Below, in pieces: positions 35,940 through 44,633 of a stretch of DNA of 64,000 nt. The translations under genes and the position numbers were made by a program. The stretch spans positions 62,001 through 126,000 of the forward strand of contig DXBX01000082.1 in NCBI GenBank assembly GCA_019116285.1, in the 5' to 3' direction. The notes beneath the pieces were generated by a model. The model was given only the letters and a program-made list of their open reading frames with translations, was not told the DNA's origin and searched no databases. Position 1 is the stretch's first letter. The number at the start of each line of letters is the position of its first letter. The stretch is from Candidatus Bacteroides merdigallinarum (lineage in GTDB: Bacteria; Bacteroidota; Bacteroidia; Bacteroidales; Bacteroidaceae).

Positions 35940-38066
35940 TTAGAAGAACAGGTAGCGCATATCTTTCACGTCTGCTTTCAGATACAAATCGTTCAGCAAT
36001 TGAGTGGACAAACGGGCATGCATCGATGACAAGCTCTGCATCTCCGTCTCTTCATTGTATTCCTCCTTCAGTTTGTCCTCGGCATAAGGCTGCAATACAA
36101 ATACGCCACCATTACCCTTAATGGGTTTACTCAGCTGGTTCAACTCGCTGACAGAAGCATAGGCACCGGCCAAAGGCTCGCTGCTGCGCAAGGAAGGTAC
36201 ATAAGCGGGAGCCGCAAAAGTAACCATCTTCAGAGAATCTGTCACTGCATTGGGCATACCCTTATATTGGTCAAACGAAGATGCTCCTGCAGCTTGCATA
36301 TCGGCCATAATCTTCTCTGCCTTCTTGTCACGTATCAGTTCGAAACGCAACTGATTCTGTACCAGAGCCAATGGGCGATATCCTTCGGGAATCACAGCAG
36401 ATACGCCTACCATCAACATATGGTCGTTGTCACCACACTCAAACAAGCCCGATACTTCACCCGGCTTAGCATTGAAAGCCCAACGCAAAGCCTCCTTGGT
36501 ATCGCGGATACCACCGATACCATGCTCAGCACTACGCAGGTCATTACGCTCCAGCAGTCTGTAACCGGCATCCTCAGCATTGGCCACCATCTTTTCCAAC
36601 GTGTTGTTGGTAGCGATGAACTGGCTGAAGTTGTTATATGCCTTGTTATAAGTCTCCTTGCTGAATTCTACCACACGTTTTACGACAGCCACCTTGTATT
36701 TGTCCGTCACTGCTTTTTTGTCCGTCACCTGCAAGATGATATGGCCCTGACCCAAAGCCAGATTCTTCAATTCATTCACCTTACCGCCCGTAATAGCTTG
36801 GATATACTTCAGGTTGTCATTGTCAATGGCAGCTCCCTCATACAAAACGGAAGAAATCCAAATCGGCTCGCCGGTCTGACCATATTTCTTAGCCAACTCT
36901 GCGAAGTCTGCGCCACCCTTCAAAGCATTATAGATACTGTCTGCCAAAGACTCTGTACGTGCCTGGCTTTCGGCAATCACCTGTATCTGGCGATACTGCA
37001 CGGAGTCTGCCACCGAAGCCTCGGCCAACTTCTTGAAGGAGTTCAGCGTATTGTCGGTTGCATTATAATAGGGACCGAACACATCGCCCGTAGCCACAGA
37101 ATCCAAGCGAGCCACTACATCAGCAGGCAAACCACGCTTTGTATAATACAAGTCTACATAAGACACATCAGAACCCGTGGAACGTACAAACGTAGCGTAA
37201 TCCTTCACATCGCCGGCCAACTGCGTGGTGTACTCCTGCATTTCTTCCTGCAAAGCGGCACGGTCTTCATCGCTGGCGGTTACCTGCACGTCGATGTAAC
37301 GGATATTGCGGGTCTCCACATATTGTCTATACTGCTCCTTCTTCTGCTCATAAGCCGCTTTCACATCGGCATCCGAGACGGTCACCGTCGAATCGGCAAT
37401 AGTAGAATAAGGAATAGCAGCCAGCAGCAAATCCGACTGGTTGGCACGTGCCTCATAAGAGCCCTGTGCTTCCACCGGGTTGGAAATCAATGCATTGCCT
37501 ACCAATGCCATATATTTCTCAAGCAAACGGCTTTGCAGCAGTTGCTTCTCTACATACGACCAATAGTTATACAGTCTCTGATAATCTTCAGGAATCTGGG
37601 TCTCATTCATCTTGGAGTAATTCACCAAGAACATGTTCAGCATATCCTTGTCGAAAACGCCCGTCTGCGGATTGCGGAACGGCAAGCGCTGCAACAACGG
37701 ATGCACACCAGCATTGACAATCGTCTGCAGTTCCTCGTTGGACACTGTCAGTCCCAATTTCTTAGCTTCTTTTTCAATCAGCTTGTTGTTCACATACTCT
37801 TGCCAAGCACGATCTTGAATCCGGCTGATTTCCTCGTCAGGCAGCGAATTGACATTGTATTCAATCTTCGCTGCTTCCGTGTATTCTTCCACGAGAGCTT
37901 GGTAATCTTGGGCTGAGACATCCTCGCCGTCCACTTCTCCTACATCTTGCGACTGGTGCGGCTGTATCACTTGCCAGGCATCGCCTGCAATGAAAGCGAA
38001 CAAGGCCAAACCCACCGCAATCACCAACAATGGTCCTTTGGACCGAATCTTTTGTAATGTTGCCAT
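35940..38066 (-). CDS. PpiD/SurA-like periplasmic folding factor
   Basis: A 708-residue protein with one N-terminal membrane helix (about 12-30, GPLLVIAVGLALFAFIAGDAW), a SurA/PpiD-type N-terminal domain (SLPDEEISRIQDRAWQEYVNNKLIEKEAKKLGL), and a parvulin-like middle (QYRQIQVIAESQARTESLADSIYNALKGGADFAEL). It should assist folding of exported proteins at the inner membrane. It ends the operon of beta-barrel protein, lptC and CorC-like protein, all envelope functions. Confidence 0.9.
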   Translation of the reverse strand: MATLQKIRSKGPLLVIAVGLALFAFIAGDAWQVIQPHQSQDVGEVDGEDVSAQDYQALVEEYTEAAKIEYNVNSLPDEEISRIQDRAWQEYVNNKLIEKEAKKLGLTVSNEELQTIVNAGVHPLLQRLPFRNPQTGVFDKDMLNMFLVNYSKMNETQIPEDYQRLYNYWSYVEKQLLQSRLLEKYMALVGNALISNPVEAQGSYEARANQSDLLLAAIPYSTIADSTVTVSDADVKAAYEQKKEQYRQYVETRNIRYIDVQVTASDEDRAALQEEMQEYTTQLAGDVKDYATFVRSTGSDVSYVDLYYTKRGLPADVVARLDSVATGDVFGPYYNATDNTLNSFKKLAEASVADSVQYRQIQVIAESQARTESLADSIYNALKGGADFAELAKKYGQTGEPIWISSVLYEGAAIDNDNLKYIQAITGGKVNELKNLALGQGHIILQVTDKKAVTDKYKVAVVKRVVEFSKETYNKAYNNFSQFIATNNTLEKMVANAEDAGYRLLERNDLRSAEHGIGGIRDTKEALRWAFNAKPGEVSGLFECGDNDHMLMVGVSAVIPEGYRPLALVQNQLRFELIRDKKAEKIMADMQAAGASSFDQYKGMPNAVTDSLKMVTFAAPAYVPSLRSSEPLAGAYASVSELNQLSKPIKGNGGVFVLQPYAEDKLKEEYNEETEMQSLSSMHARLSTQLLNDLYLKADVKDMRYLFF

Positions 38067-38188
38067 TTTTAGTTAAAAACGATTTTATTATTTGTTACTT
38101 ATTTCTCCACTTTTCATTTTAGCGCACGAAGATACAAAAAATGCGATTATGCTTCTACTTATCCGCAAAAAAAATGCACTTATAAGGC

Positions 38189-39445
38189 TCATTCTACGAC
38201 TTTCAGGCGCACAAGCTCGATTTTTGTGGCCGTCACCCGCAGGATTTTAAACTGATAACGGTCAATCGTCACCACCTCGTGCAGCTTCGGAAAATTCTGA
38301 TAACGGCTCAGTATCAGCCCGCCGACAGTCATGTAATCATCCGATTCCGGCAAAGATAAGCCCAAATCTTCGTTCACCTTCTCTATCTCCAGACGAGCCG
38401 AAAGCACATACTCCCGATCGCCCACCTGCTTGCAAATGTAAGAGACATTATCATGTTCATCTTCGATATCGCCGAAAATCTCTTCCACCAAGTCCTCCAA
38501 GGTTACAATGCCCGTCATACCGCCAAACTCGTCCACCACGACGGCAATCGTCTTCTTCTGCTGCATGAAAAGCTTCATCAGCTTATGAGCCGGCATAGTT
38601 TCGGGGACAATAGGAATCGGCTTCACGCAATTCTGCCAGTCGGCGGGATTACGAAACATCTCCGAGGAATGGATGTACCCTATCACATTATCGATAGTGT
38701 CTTCATACACAATGATTTTGGAAAGCCCCGACTCTACGAACAAGTTTCTCAATTCCTCCAATGTATCCGTCACTTCCACAGCCACCACTTCCGTACGGGG
38801 CACGATGCAGTCCCGAATCTTCACATTGGAGAAATCCAACGCATTCTGAAAAATCCGTACCTCTGCATCCAACTTATCTTCATCCTCCACATTCTCCAGG
38901 ATTTTCTGCACGAAATTATCCAAGTCAACCTTGCTGAAGGCCTTGTCACGCTCCGCCTTGTTGATACGGACGCCGAAAGTCCGCAAAAGTAAACGCGAAA
39001 GAAGAGAAAGCAACCACGCCACCGGCCACAGAAGCCAATGAAAAAGCAGCAAAGGCAAAGACAACACCCGCAACCAGGCATTGGGATTAATCTTGGACAG
39101 ACTACGAGGTAAAAATTCACCGACCAACAGTATCAATGCCGCGGCTACCAGTATCTGCGTCAGCCATAAAAAGAGAGGATTGGCCAAGACACCCGGCGGT
39201 AAGAAGGAGGCCACATACACTGCGGAAAGGATGCCATACCACACCAACACAACTACTCCCCCTACCAGCATGGTGGAGATGAAACTACCGGGATGGCGCA
39301 GGAAATAAGACAGAATCCGGTCGCTCAACCGCGACTTCTTCCCCACCCCGAAACGCACCTTGTCCATCGAAGTGAAAGCTACTTCCGTACCCGAGAAGAA
39401 GGCGAAAAGCAACAGTGATATTCCTAAACCAAGCAGCGTATCCAT
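38189..39445 (-). CDS. CNNM/CorC-type transmembrane CBS protein (GldE-like)
   Basis: A 418-residue protein: N-terminal DUF21 membrane domain (about 1-150, SGTEVAFTSMDKVR), a CBS pair (about 200-330, VPRTEVVAVEV, KTIAVVVDEFGGMTGIVTLEDLVEEIFGDI) and a C-terminal CorC-HlyC domain (DDYMTVGGLIL). Family members affect Mg/Co transport; Bacteroidetes versions are often named GldE even in non-gliding species. Its ATG directly follows the lptC stop. Confidence 0.88.
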   Translation of the reverse strand: MDTLLGLGISLLLFAFFSGTEVAFTSMDKVRFGVGKKSRLSDRILSYFLRHPGSFISTMLVGGVVVLVWYGILSAVYVASFLPPGVLANPLFLWLTQILVAAALILLVGEFLPRSLSKINPNAWLRVLSLPLLLFHWLLWPVAWLLSLLSRLLLRTFGVRINKAERDKAFSKVDLDNFVQKILENVEDEDKLDAEVRIFQNALDFSNVKIRDCIVPRTEVVAVEVTDTLEELRNLFVESGLSKIIVYEDTIDNVIGYIHSSEMFRNPADWQNCVKPIPIVPETMPAHKLMKLFMQQKKTIAVVVDEFGGMTGIVTLEDLVEEIFGDIEDEHDNVSYICKQVGDREYVLSARLEIEKVNEDLGLSLPESDDYMTVGGLILSRYQNFPKLHEVVTIDRYQFKILRVTATKIELVRLKVVE

Positions 39446-40102
39446 CTATTTCTGTTTTGGAGCGGTCCTTACGGACAGCGTATCGGTGGGGACTGAGAGG
39501 GTGTCCGCCTGCACAGAGTCGGGAGCGGCTGTGGATGCTTCATCCACATAGAAGATGCCTTCCGGTTTATGAATGGTATAGACCGTCATTTCCTGATTCG
39601 ATTCGAAACCACGGCCCGTGATAATGCGATCCGGCTGCTCGATGCGGATAAATCGGTCAGAATAGACCCGCTTTTTCCGCTGATCCCAATACAACAGGTC
39701 TGTATCGAATTTCTCGCCTTTCAGATTTTGGATATGTACATTGCGCACCAGTTTCCACAATTCTTCTTTATTATAGAAGTAAGCAGTATCTGCTTCAATG
39801 CTCGCCTCTACGCGAAACAAAGTATCGAACTTTTCCAAATAAACCCCTTTCTCGAAAGACCAATAGGGAGGATTCTTGCGGTCGAACACCTTCCATTCCT
39901 CCGTATTGATTCGATAGCGTATCATGCCGGAGTCCGAAATCAGCGTCGTCACACCACGGGTATCCATCACCGGCACCGAGTCGCGCTCCGTGATAGCTTC
40001 GCCCATGGCTTTCTGCTTACCCGAACAGGATAGCAACAATACCATCAGCGATAGGGCTGCCGCCCATCCCCACTTACGCTCTATTTTCTGCGAAACGTTC
40101 AT
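39446..40102 (-). CDS. lptC: LPS export periplasmic protein LptC-like
   Basis: A 218-residue lipoprotein-like protein (MNVSQKIERKWGWAAALSLMVLLLSC). The core has the LptC pattern: SDSGMIRYRINTEEWKVFD, YLEKFDTLFRVEASIEADTAYF, LVRNVHIQNLKGEKFDTDLLYWD. It would carry LPS across the periplasm toward LptD. The ATG at 40102 opens the signal; four upstream codons are also open. It lies between a barrel protein and the CorC-like gene with almost no gaps. Confidence 0.88.
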   Translation of the reverse strand: MNVSQKIERKWGWAAALSLMVLLLSCSGKQKAMGEAITERDSVPVMDTRGVTTLISDSGMIRYRINTEEWKVFDRKNPPYWSFEKGVYLEKFDTLFRVEASIEADTAYFYNKEELWKLVRNVHIQNLKGEKFDTDLLYWDQRKKRVYSDRFIRIEQPDRIITGRGFESNQEMTVYTIHKPEGIFYVDEASTAAPDSVQADTLSVPTDTLSVRTAPKQK

Positions 40103-40122
40103 ACCCACAGGCACCTACTGCA

Positions 40123-41382
40123 TCAATCCACTTTACGCTTGAAGAACCAGCGTTCATTGAACGTGATGCCGATGCAAAGGCGCAACGTGTTTTCATCGAG
40201 GAAGTTCGCACGGCTGCCCTGGGTACGGACATATTGTCCGGACACACTGACCATCGAACGGGTACGAGGCACTGGCAGACCGAAACCGAAGCTCACACCA
40301 TACTCCTTGGCTGCACGCAGGCCATCAATCTTATAATAAGGTTTGGAATAATAGCCGCCCACCCGATATTGGATACGAGCCAAGTAGTTACGTCCGATGG
40401 GATTAGGAATGAACTCTGCACCCAAAGACAGTTTCGCACGCTTGCTGAACATATCTTTATGACCTTCATAAGATACATCGTCCCAATTCTGCAACATACC
40501 ATCTATAGCTACCGTCAGCCGTTTGTCGTAGACATAGGCCAAGCCCAGGCCCCACGTGGTAGGGATGCCAAAGTTTCCTTCGATAGGTGTCTGGCTGACC
40601 GTAGCGTTCGCGTCAGTTCCTGTCTGGCGATACTCGGTGGCATCGGCACTCAGGTTATGTCCCGGCGAGAATACGGCACCCAGCGTCAAAGCGTGTTTCT
40701 TTCCGAAATCCTGCGTATATTGCGCGCCGATATCCAACTTATAACTCTTGACACTCAAATCTGTAGAGATGATGGTGGAGAACATCTGCGCGCTGTAAGG
40801 GAAGGTCAATGTCCGGGCATGTGTCACCCCGCCCCACAGATAAGAGATATTCGCACCTACCGAAAGATTCTTGAGAATCTTGAAGCCGGCACCTATATAT
40901 AACTGGTGCAGACCGCCTTCGCCGTTATAGGTAACGGTGCTGGAAGCCGTCGACGACTCAGGATTCTCCCGAAACTCGCTCAGGTTATAACCCACATTGG
41001 CGTAGGGAAGCAAGCCCAGGCTGATGCCGGCCCACTTCGCAGCGCGAAACTGCATGGTGATATAGTCGAAGCTGGAATTCCTTGCATTCATCTTCACCGT
41101 ACCATTGCTGAAGTTGGTGTTTTGCAGCGAGATGCCGCCATCGAAAATAAAAGTGAGCGAATCTACCGCGGAGTAAGAAGCCGGATTGGCAAAATTCACC
41201 AAGTGCTTATCCCGCAAGGCGTAAGCCACACCTCCCATACCCTTACTGTTGGCTGACCCTTGATCGGCCAACTGTCCGTAACCATACCGTGTGTACGGCG
41301 AATTGGTATTGTTCTGGGCCATTGCCACACCGGATAACATCGTGAGCACGAACGCCCAAAGCGTATGTCTGAACTTAATCAT
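40123..41382 (-). CDS. Outer-membrane beta-barrel protein, function unknown
   Basis: A 419-residue protein with a signal peptide (MIKFRHTLWAFVLTMLSGVAMAQ). The mature start NNTNSPYTRYGYGQLADQG, with SKGMGGVAYAL and NFANPASYSAVDSLTF, resembles the N-terminal hatch of FadL/OmpP1-type barrels; alternating strands follow to the aromatic end NERWFFKRKVD. It is first in the lptC operon. Transport of a hydrophobic compound is possible but not shown. Confidence 0.85.
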   Translation of the reverse strand: MIKFRHTLWAFVLTMLSGVAMAQNNTNSPYTRYGYGQLADQGSANSKGMGGVAYALRDKHLVNFANPASYSAVDSLTFIFDGGISLQNTNFSNGTVKMNARNSSFDYITMQFRAAKWAGISLGLLPYANVGYNLSEFRENPESSTASSTVTYNGEGGLHQLYIGAGFKILKNLSVGANISYLWGGVTHARTLTFPYSAQMFSTIISTDLSVKSYKLDIGAQYTQDFGKKHALTLGAVFSPGHNLSADATEYRQTGTDANATVSQTPIEGNFGIPTTWGLGLAYVYDKRLTVAIDGMLQNWDDVSYEGHKDMFSKRAKLSLGAEFIPNPIGRNYLARIQYRVGGYYSKPYYKIDGLRAAKEYGVSFGFGLPVPRTRSMVSVSGQYVRTQGSRANFLDENTLRLCIGITFNERWFFKRKVD

Positions 41383-41556
41383 CTTCTGTTCAACTATCTG
41401 TTTAATCTTTCCACATTAGAAAACTGCCTGCAAAGATGCCACTTTTTGCGCTTGTATCAAAAATAAAAGTCCACGTTGGGCGTTAAAAAAACAAAACCTA
41501 GCCACTCTCATCCCTTTGAATACTCTTCAAACATTACAAAAAACATCCACAACGAT

Positions 41557-41640
41557 AAAATCCCTCTTGAGAAAGCTAAAGTCCCTCTTTAGAAACGTCA
41601 AATCCCTCTTTAGAAACACCATATCCCTGTTGAGGATAAA
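41557..41640. repeat. 21-bp tandem repeat, about 4 copies
   Basis: Units start at 41557, 41578, 41599 and 41620; the common core is (A/G)TCCCTCTTTAGAAA, and the fourth copy is degenerate. It occupies the 330-nt gap between the caspase gene and the barrel-protein gene; the only other structure there is the hairpin at 41642-41687. Confidence 0.85.
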
Positions 41641-41641
41641 A

Positions 41642-41687
41642 AGAAACGGATCTCCTGTCCTCCCTTGGGAACAGGAAATCCGTTTCT
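41642..41687 (-). terminator. Terminator after the caspase gene
   Basis: Stem 41642-41651 with 41678-41687 (agaaacggat/atccgtttct), continued after one mismatch by tcctgt/acagga, and on the minus strand followed by a T-rich run (TTTTTATCC). It lies just past the caspase stop codon. Confidence 0.75.
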
Positions 41688-41712
41688 ACATTGTATTATA
41701 CGAATAAATTTA

Positions 41713-44511
41713 TCAGTTACCAGCAGCCGGTTGTACGCCAGCAGCCTCCTCTGGCAATGGTGTACGCAGCTGCACATTCTCCCAATCAGTCCACATGGGA
41801 GCCACCATATACTGCGGATCTTGCGGTCTGCCCATCTGCGTAGTGGCAGTTTTCACATTCTTTGTGGTTTGGTCAAACAATTGCTTCAGCGTCAAATTGC
41901 CTTTCGCGTCCTGGATGGCCTTAATCAAGAAATAGGTATAATAACCCTGCTTTTTCTCGTGATAGACACTGGAGAACTGATCGCCACTGCTCGACGCGAA
42001 ACTCAACGTGTGACCCTGCGGAAGGCCCATCTTGGGAACTACGCGTACGCCTTTCAGGCCTTCCGGCGTTTTCCCGCTCTTGGAAGCACCACTGAAGCAG
42101 GCATCCAAGAAGACATAGGCGCCCTTGACGGGATAAGTAGCCAATTGCTTGTATAGATTTGCCAGCGAGATGCCCAAACGGATGTTCTTGCCCGAGATGT
42201 CCACCGGCAAGAGGTAAGGCTCCTTGGTGACCTCGTAGTTGTTGCCATGACCGGAATAGTAGAATATCAATTCGGCCTCGGGATCCACACTGGCCATGCT
42301 TACCAACCAGCCCAGCATCTCATGCATGATACCGGCCGTCGCATTGGAAATGACCTTGATTTGCTTGTCCGGCACACCGAAAGTCCGCTTACAGTATTCG
42401 CCGAAAACATAAGCGTCGTTTGCCGCATAGGGCACGTTAATCTCGGCATTGTTTCCCGCGAGGCTGTAGTTCTCGTTGCCGATGACCAGCGCATAACGGT
42501 GAGGATTGGCGGCTCCTACCGGTACGTTCTTCAATAACTCACTCTCGAAACCGAAATGGAAGTCCTTGGCAGCCACCGTAGGTCTCTCCACATCACCATC
42601 AATCGTGATAGGACCGTCGCTAGCCAGATATTCATCCAGCTTCACCTTGTAAGCCTCATTCAGGTTGGACGAATGGGTGTCCTCCGTCACACTTACCATC
42701 ACGGCCACGGAGTCTCCATCGAAACGGTTGTTCACCAGGAAGCCGTAGTCCACAACCTCCACCTCACCGGGAGCAATGCTGTCCAGAATCATCTCCGACT
42801 GCTCCGTGGGGAAGATGTTGCGCGGCAACTTGAAGTTCACCTTCACATTGCGGGCTGTCTTGGCGCCCAAGTTCTGCAAGGCCAGCTTCAGCTGACCGCC
42901 ATTGTTGCGCGTGATGGTGGAACCTTCATTGGCCACAAACATATAGTCGGCCACCTGCAGGCGAGGCATGGCATATTCCAGCGTGTTGACCACCAGCTCG
43001 GCGGGATTGGCATCGAAGCCGTTGGCTTCGAATGCGTAGATATTAATCTTGGCCAAGGTGGTAGGCATATCCTTCTTCACCAGATAGCGGAAGGTGTACT
43101 GCTTGGAAGCACCGGCCAGGATATTACCGCCATCCAATTCGCGCGGACCATCGAAAAATTCATCATAACCCTGCTGTTCGGAGAAGCGGAGACGGAGATT
43201 ATAGGCATCGCCCTTACCCCGGTTCTCAATGGTAAACTGTATAGCAAAGCTTTCGCCGGCATCAATCACCTTATTATTATTACCATCTATGAAGCTGTCG
43301 ACGCGAATCACCAACATGGCAGGTTCCAAAGGCACCGGCACCGGAGCCGCCTTGGGCTGGGTGGCAGCCTCCGGCTTCTGCATCTCTGCCATATAAGTTT
43401 TCAAGCGTTCGGGGAAGGTGTCGAAGGAAGCCCCGTCTGCCAGAATCTGAGACAGCACCTCGTATTCCGGCTTCATCTGCATGAAATCATACACACCGGC
43501 CAGTCCCTGCATGTACATCTTAGCCGTGGGATCTTTCTCCAAGATTTTCAAGAACAAATCCTTGGCATCCAGCAGATAGCCCGAGGCACGCTGACGGATG
43601 AGGGCGTACTCAGTGTCGTTGGCAATCTTCAGACCACTGTTGGCAATCTCCGTGGCCACATTAAAGTTCGCACGCGCCAAGCCGGTCATATACTCGAAAT
43701 TGTCGGGTTCCAGCGCATAGAGGCGCTTGAAGATTTCCAAAGCTTCCTCGTTCTTCTTCTGAATCAACAGGATACGCGCCTTGATAGGCAACACCTGCAT
43801 ATTGTTCGGATCAATCTCCAGGATACGGTCAATGGCGGACAACAGCTTCGGCATATTGTTGGTGGCAATATGCACATTCACCAGATTGTAGAGGAAGTCC
43901 AGCGAAACGGGATACTTGGTGATGGCCTCCTCCAGGATCTTCTCCTGCTCCACATAGTTCTTTTGGGCCATGTATATCATGTTCAGATAGACGTAGCAGT
44001 CCTTCTCCTGCGTCTTGTCGCCGATACGGAGGTATTCCTTGAAGAAGTCGGTAGCCTGCGTGTACTTCTGCTGATTGTAGGCAGACTGGGCAGCAAAGTA
44101 GACCACCACCGCATAGTTGGAAGCACGCGGCAACAGTTCATCCTGGAAGATCTTCAACTTGGGCAGCTCAATGTAAGCGGCCGCAAAGTCAAGCCCCTTC
44201 ACCGGATCCTGCTGGCCGGAATAGTAGACAGCTGCGTCGAGTAAGCTGGGATACATGTTGCGCAAGCGGTTCTTGGCACCATTCAAGTATGACTGATTAT
44301 TGGGAGCCGACAGGACTTTCACATATTCCCGATAACTCTCCAGCAAGTAGGCATACATGGCGTCGGGGGTTCCCCCTTTGTCCCGCTCGCTTTCAAAAAG
44401 CACAAATTGCTGGTTGGCACGCTGAGAAACCGAAGCGGCATCTTGAGCCGCCACCTTCGCGCATACCACCAACAACAGCAAAAAAATCGTTAGTGTGAAT
44501 TTACTTTTCAT
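41713..44511 (-). CDS. Exported TPR protein with C-terminal caspase domain
   Basis: A 932-residue protein with a signal peptide (MKSKFTLTIFLLLLVVCAKVAAQ). Residues about 90-390 are tetratricopeptide-like helices (AAQSAYNQQKYTQATDFF, ALEIFKRLYALEPDN). After a proline-rich linker, residues about 400-640 are two beta-rich CARDB-like modules (AGESFAIQFTIENRGKGDAYNL, GGQLKLALQNLGAKTARNV). The C-terminal caspase/peptidase C14 domain (about 680-900) starts RYALVIGNENY and has the dyad His755 in FYYSGHGN and Cys805 in FLDACFSG, both intact. The order of domains and export signal imply a periplasmic or surface cysteine protease regulated by protein contacts. It follows the WD40 gene on the same strand. 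Confidence 0.9.
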   Translation of the reverse strand: MKSKFTLTIFLLLLVVCAKVAAQDAASVSQRANQQFVLFESERDKGGTPDAMYAYLLESYREYVKVLSAPNNQSYLNGAKNRLRNMYPSLLDAAVYYSGQQDPVKGLDFAAAYIELPKLKIFQDELLPRASNYAVVVYFAAQSAYNQQKYTQATDFFKEYLRIGDKTQEKDCYVYLNMIYMAQKNYVEQEKILEEAITKYPVSLDFLYNLVNVHIATNNMPKLLSAIDRILEIDPNNMQVLPIKARILLIQKKNEEALEIFKRLYALEPDNFEYMTGLARANFNVATEIANSGLKIANDTEYALIRQRASGYLLDAKDLFLKILEKDPTAKMYMQGLAGVYDFMQMKPEYEVLSQILADGASFDTFPERLKTYMAEMQKPEAATQPKAAPVPVPLEPAMLVIRVDSFIDGNNNKVIDAGESFAIQFTIENRGKGDAYNLRLRFSEQQGYDEFFDGPRELDGGNILAGASKQYTFRYLVKKDMPTTLAKINIYAFEANGFDANPAELVVNTLEYAMPRLQVADYMFVANEGSTITRNNGGQLKLALQNLGAKTARNVKVNFKLPRNIFPTEQSEMILDSIAPGEVEVVDYGFLVNNRFDGDSVAVMVSVTEDTHSSNLNEAYKVKLDEYLASDGPITIDGDVERPTVAAKDFHFGFESELLKNVPVGAANPHRYALVIGNENYSLAGNNAEINVPYAANDAYVFGEYCKRTFGVPDKQIKVISNATAGIMHEMLGWLVSMASVDPEAELIFYYSGHGNNYEVTKEPYLLPVDISGKNIRLGISLANLYKQLATYPVKGAYVFLDACFSGASKSGKTPEGLKGVRVVPKMGLPQGHTLSFASSSGDQFSSVYHEKKQGYYTYFLIKAIQDAKGNLTLKQLFDQTTKNVKTATTQMGRPQDPQYMVAPMWTDWENVQLRTPLPEEAAGVQPAAGN

Positions 44512-44564
44512 CTCTGTATTTTAAGTTTCGCATATTAATTCTTGGCAGGATAGTTTACGCAGTC

Positions 44565-44611
44565 AAGGAGTTAAGACATCAGAATGTAAATTCTGACTCT
44601 CTTAACTCCTT
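44565..44611 (-). promoter_or_regulatory. Two-stem hairpin between the WD40 and caspase genes
   Basis: Outer stem 44565-44575 with 44601-44611 (aaggagttaag/cttaactcctt), inner stem 44579-44584 with 44591-44596 (tcagaa/ttctga). No T-tract follows on the minus strand, so read-through into the caspase gene is expected; it may tune or process the message. Confidence 0.6.
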
Positions 44612-44633
44612 CCACCGCTATAACTTAATCCAG

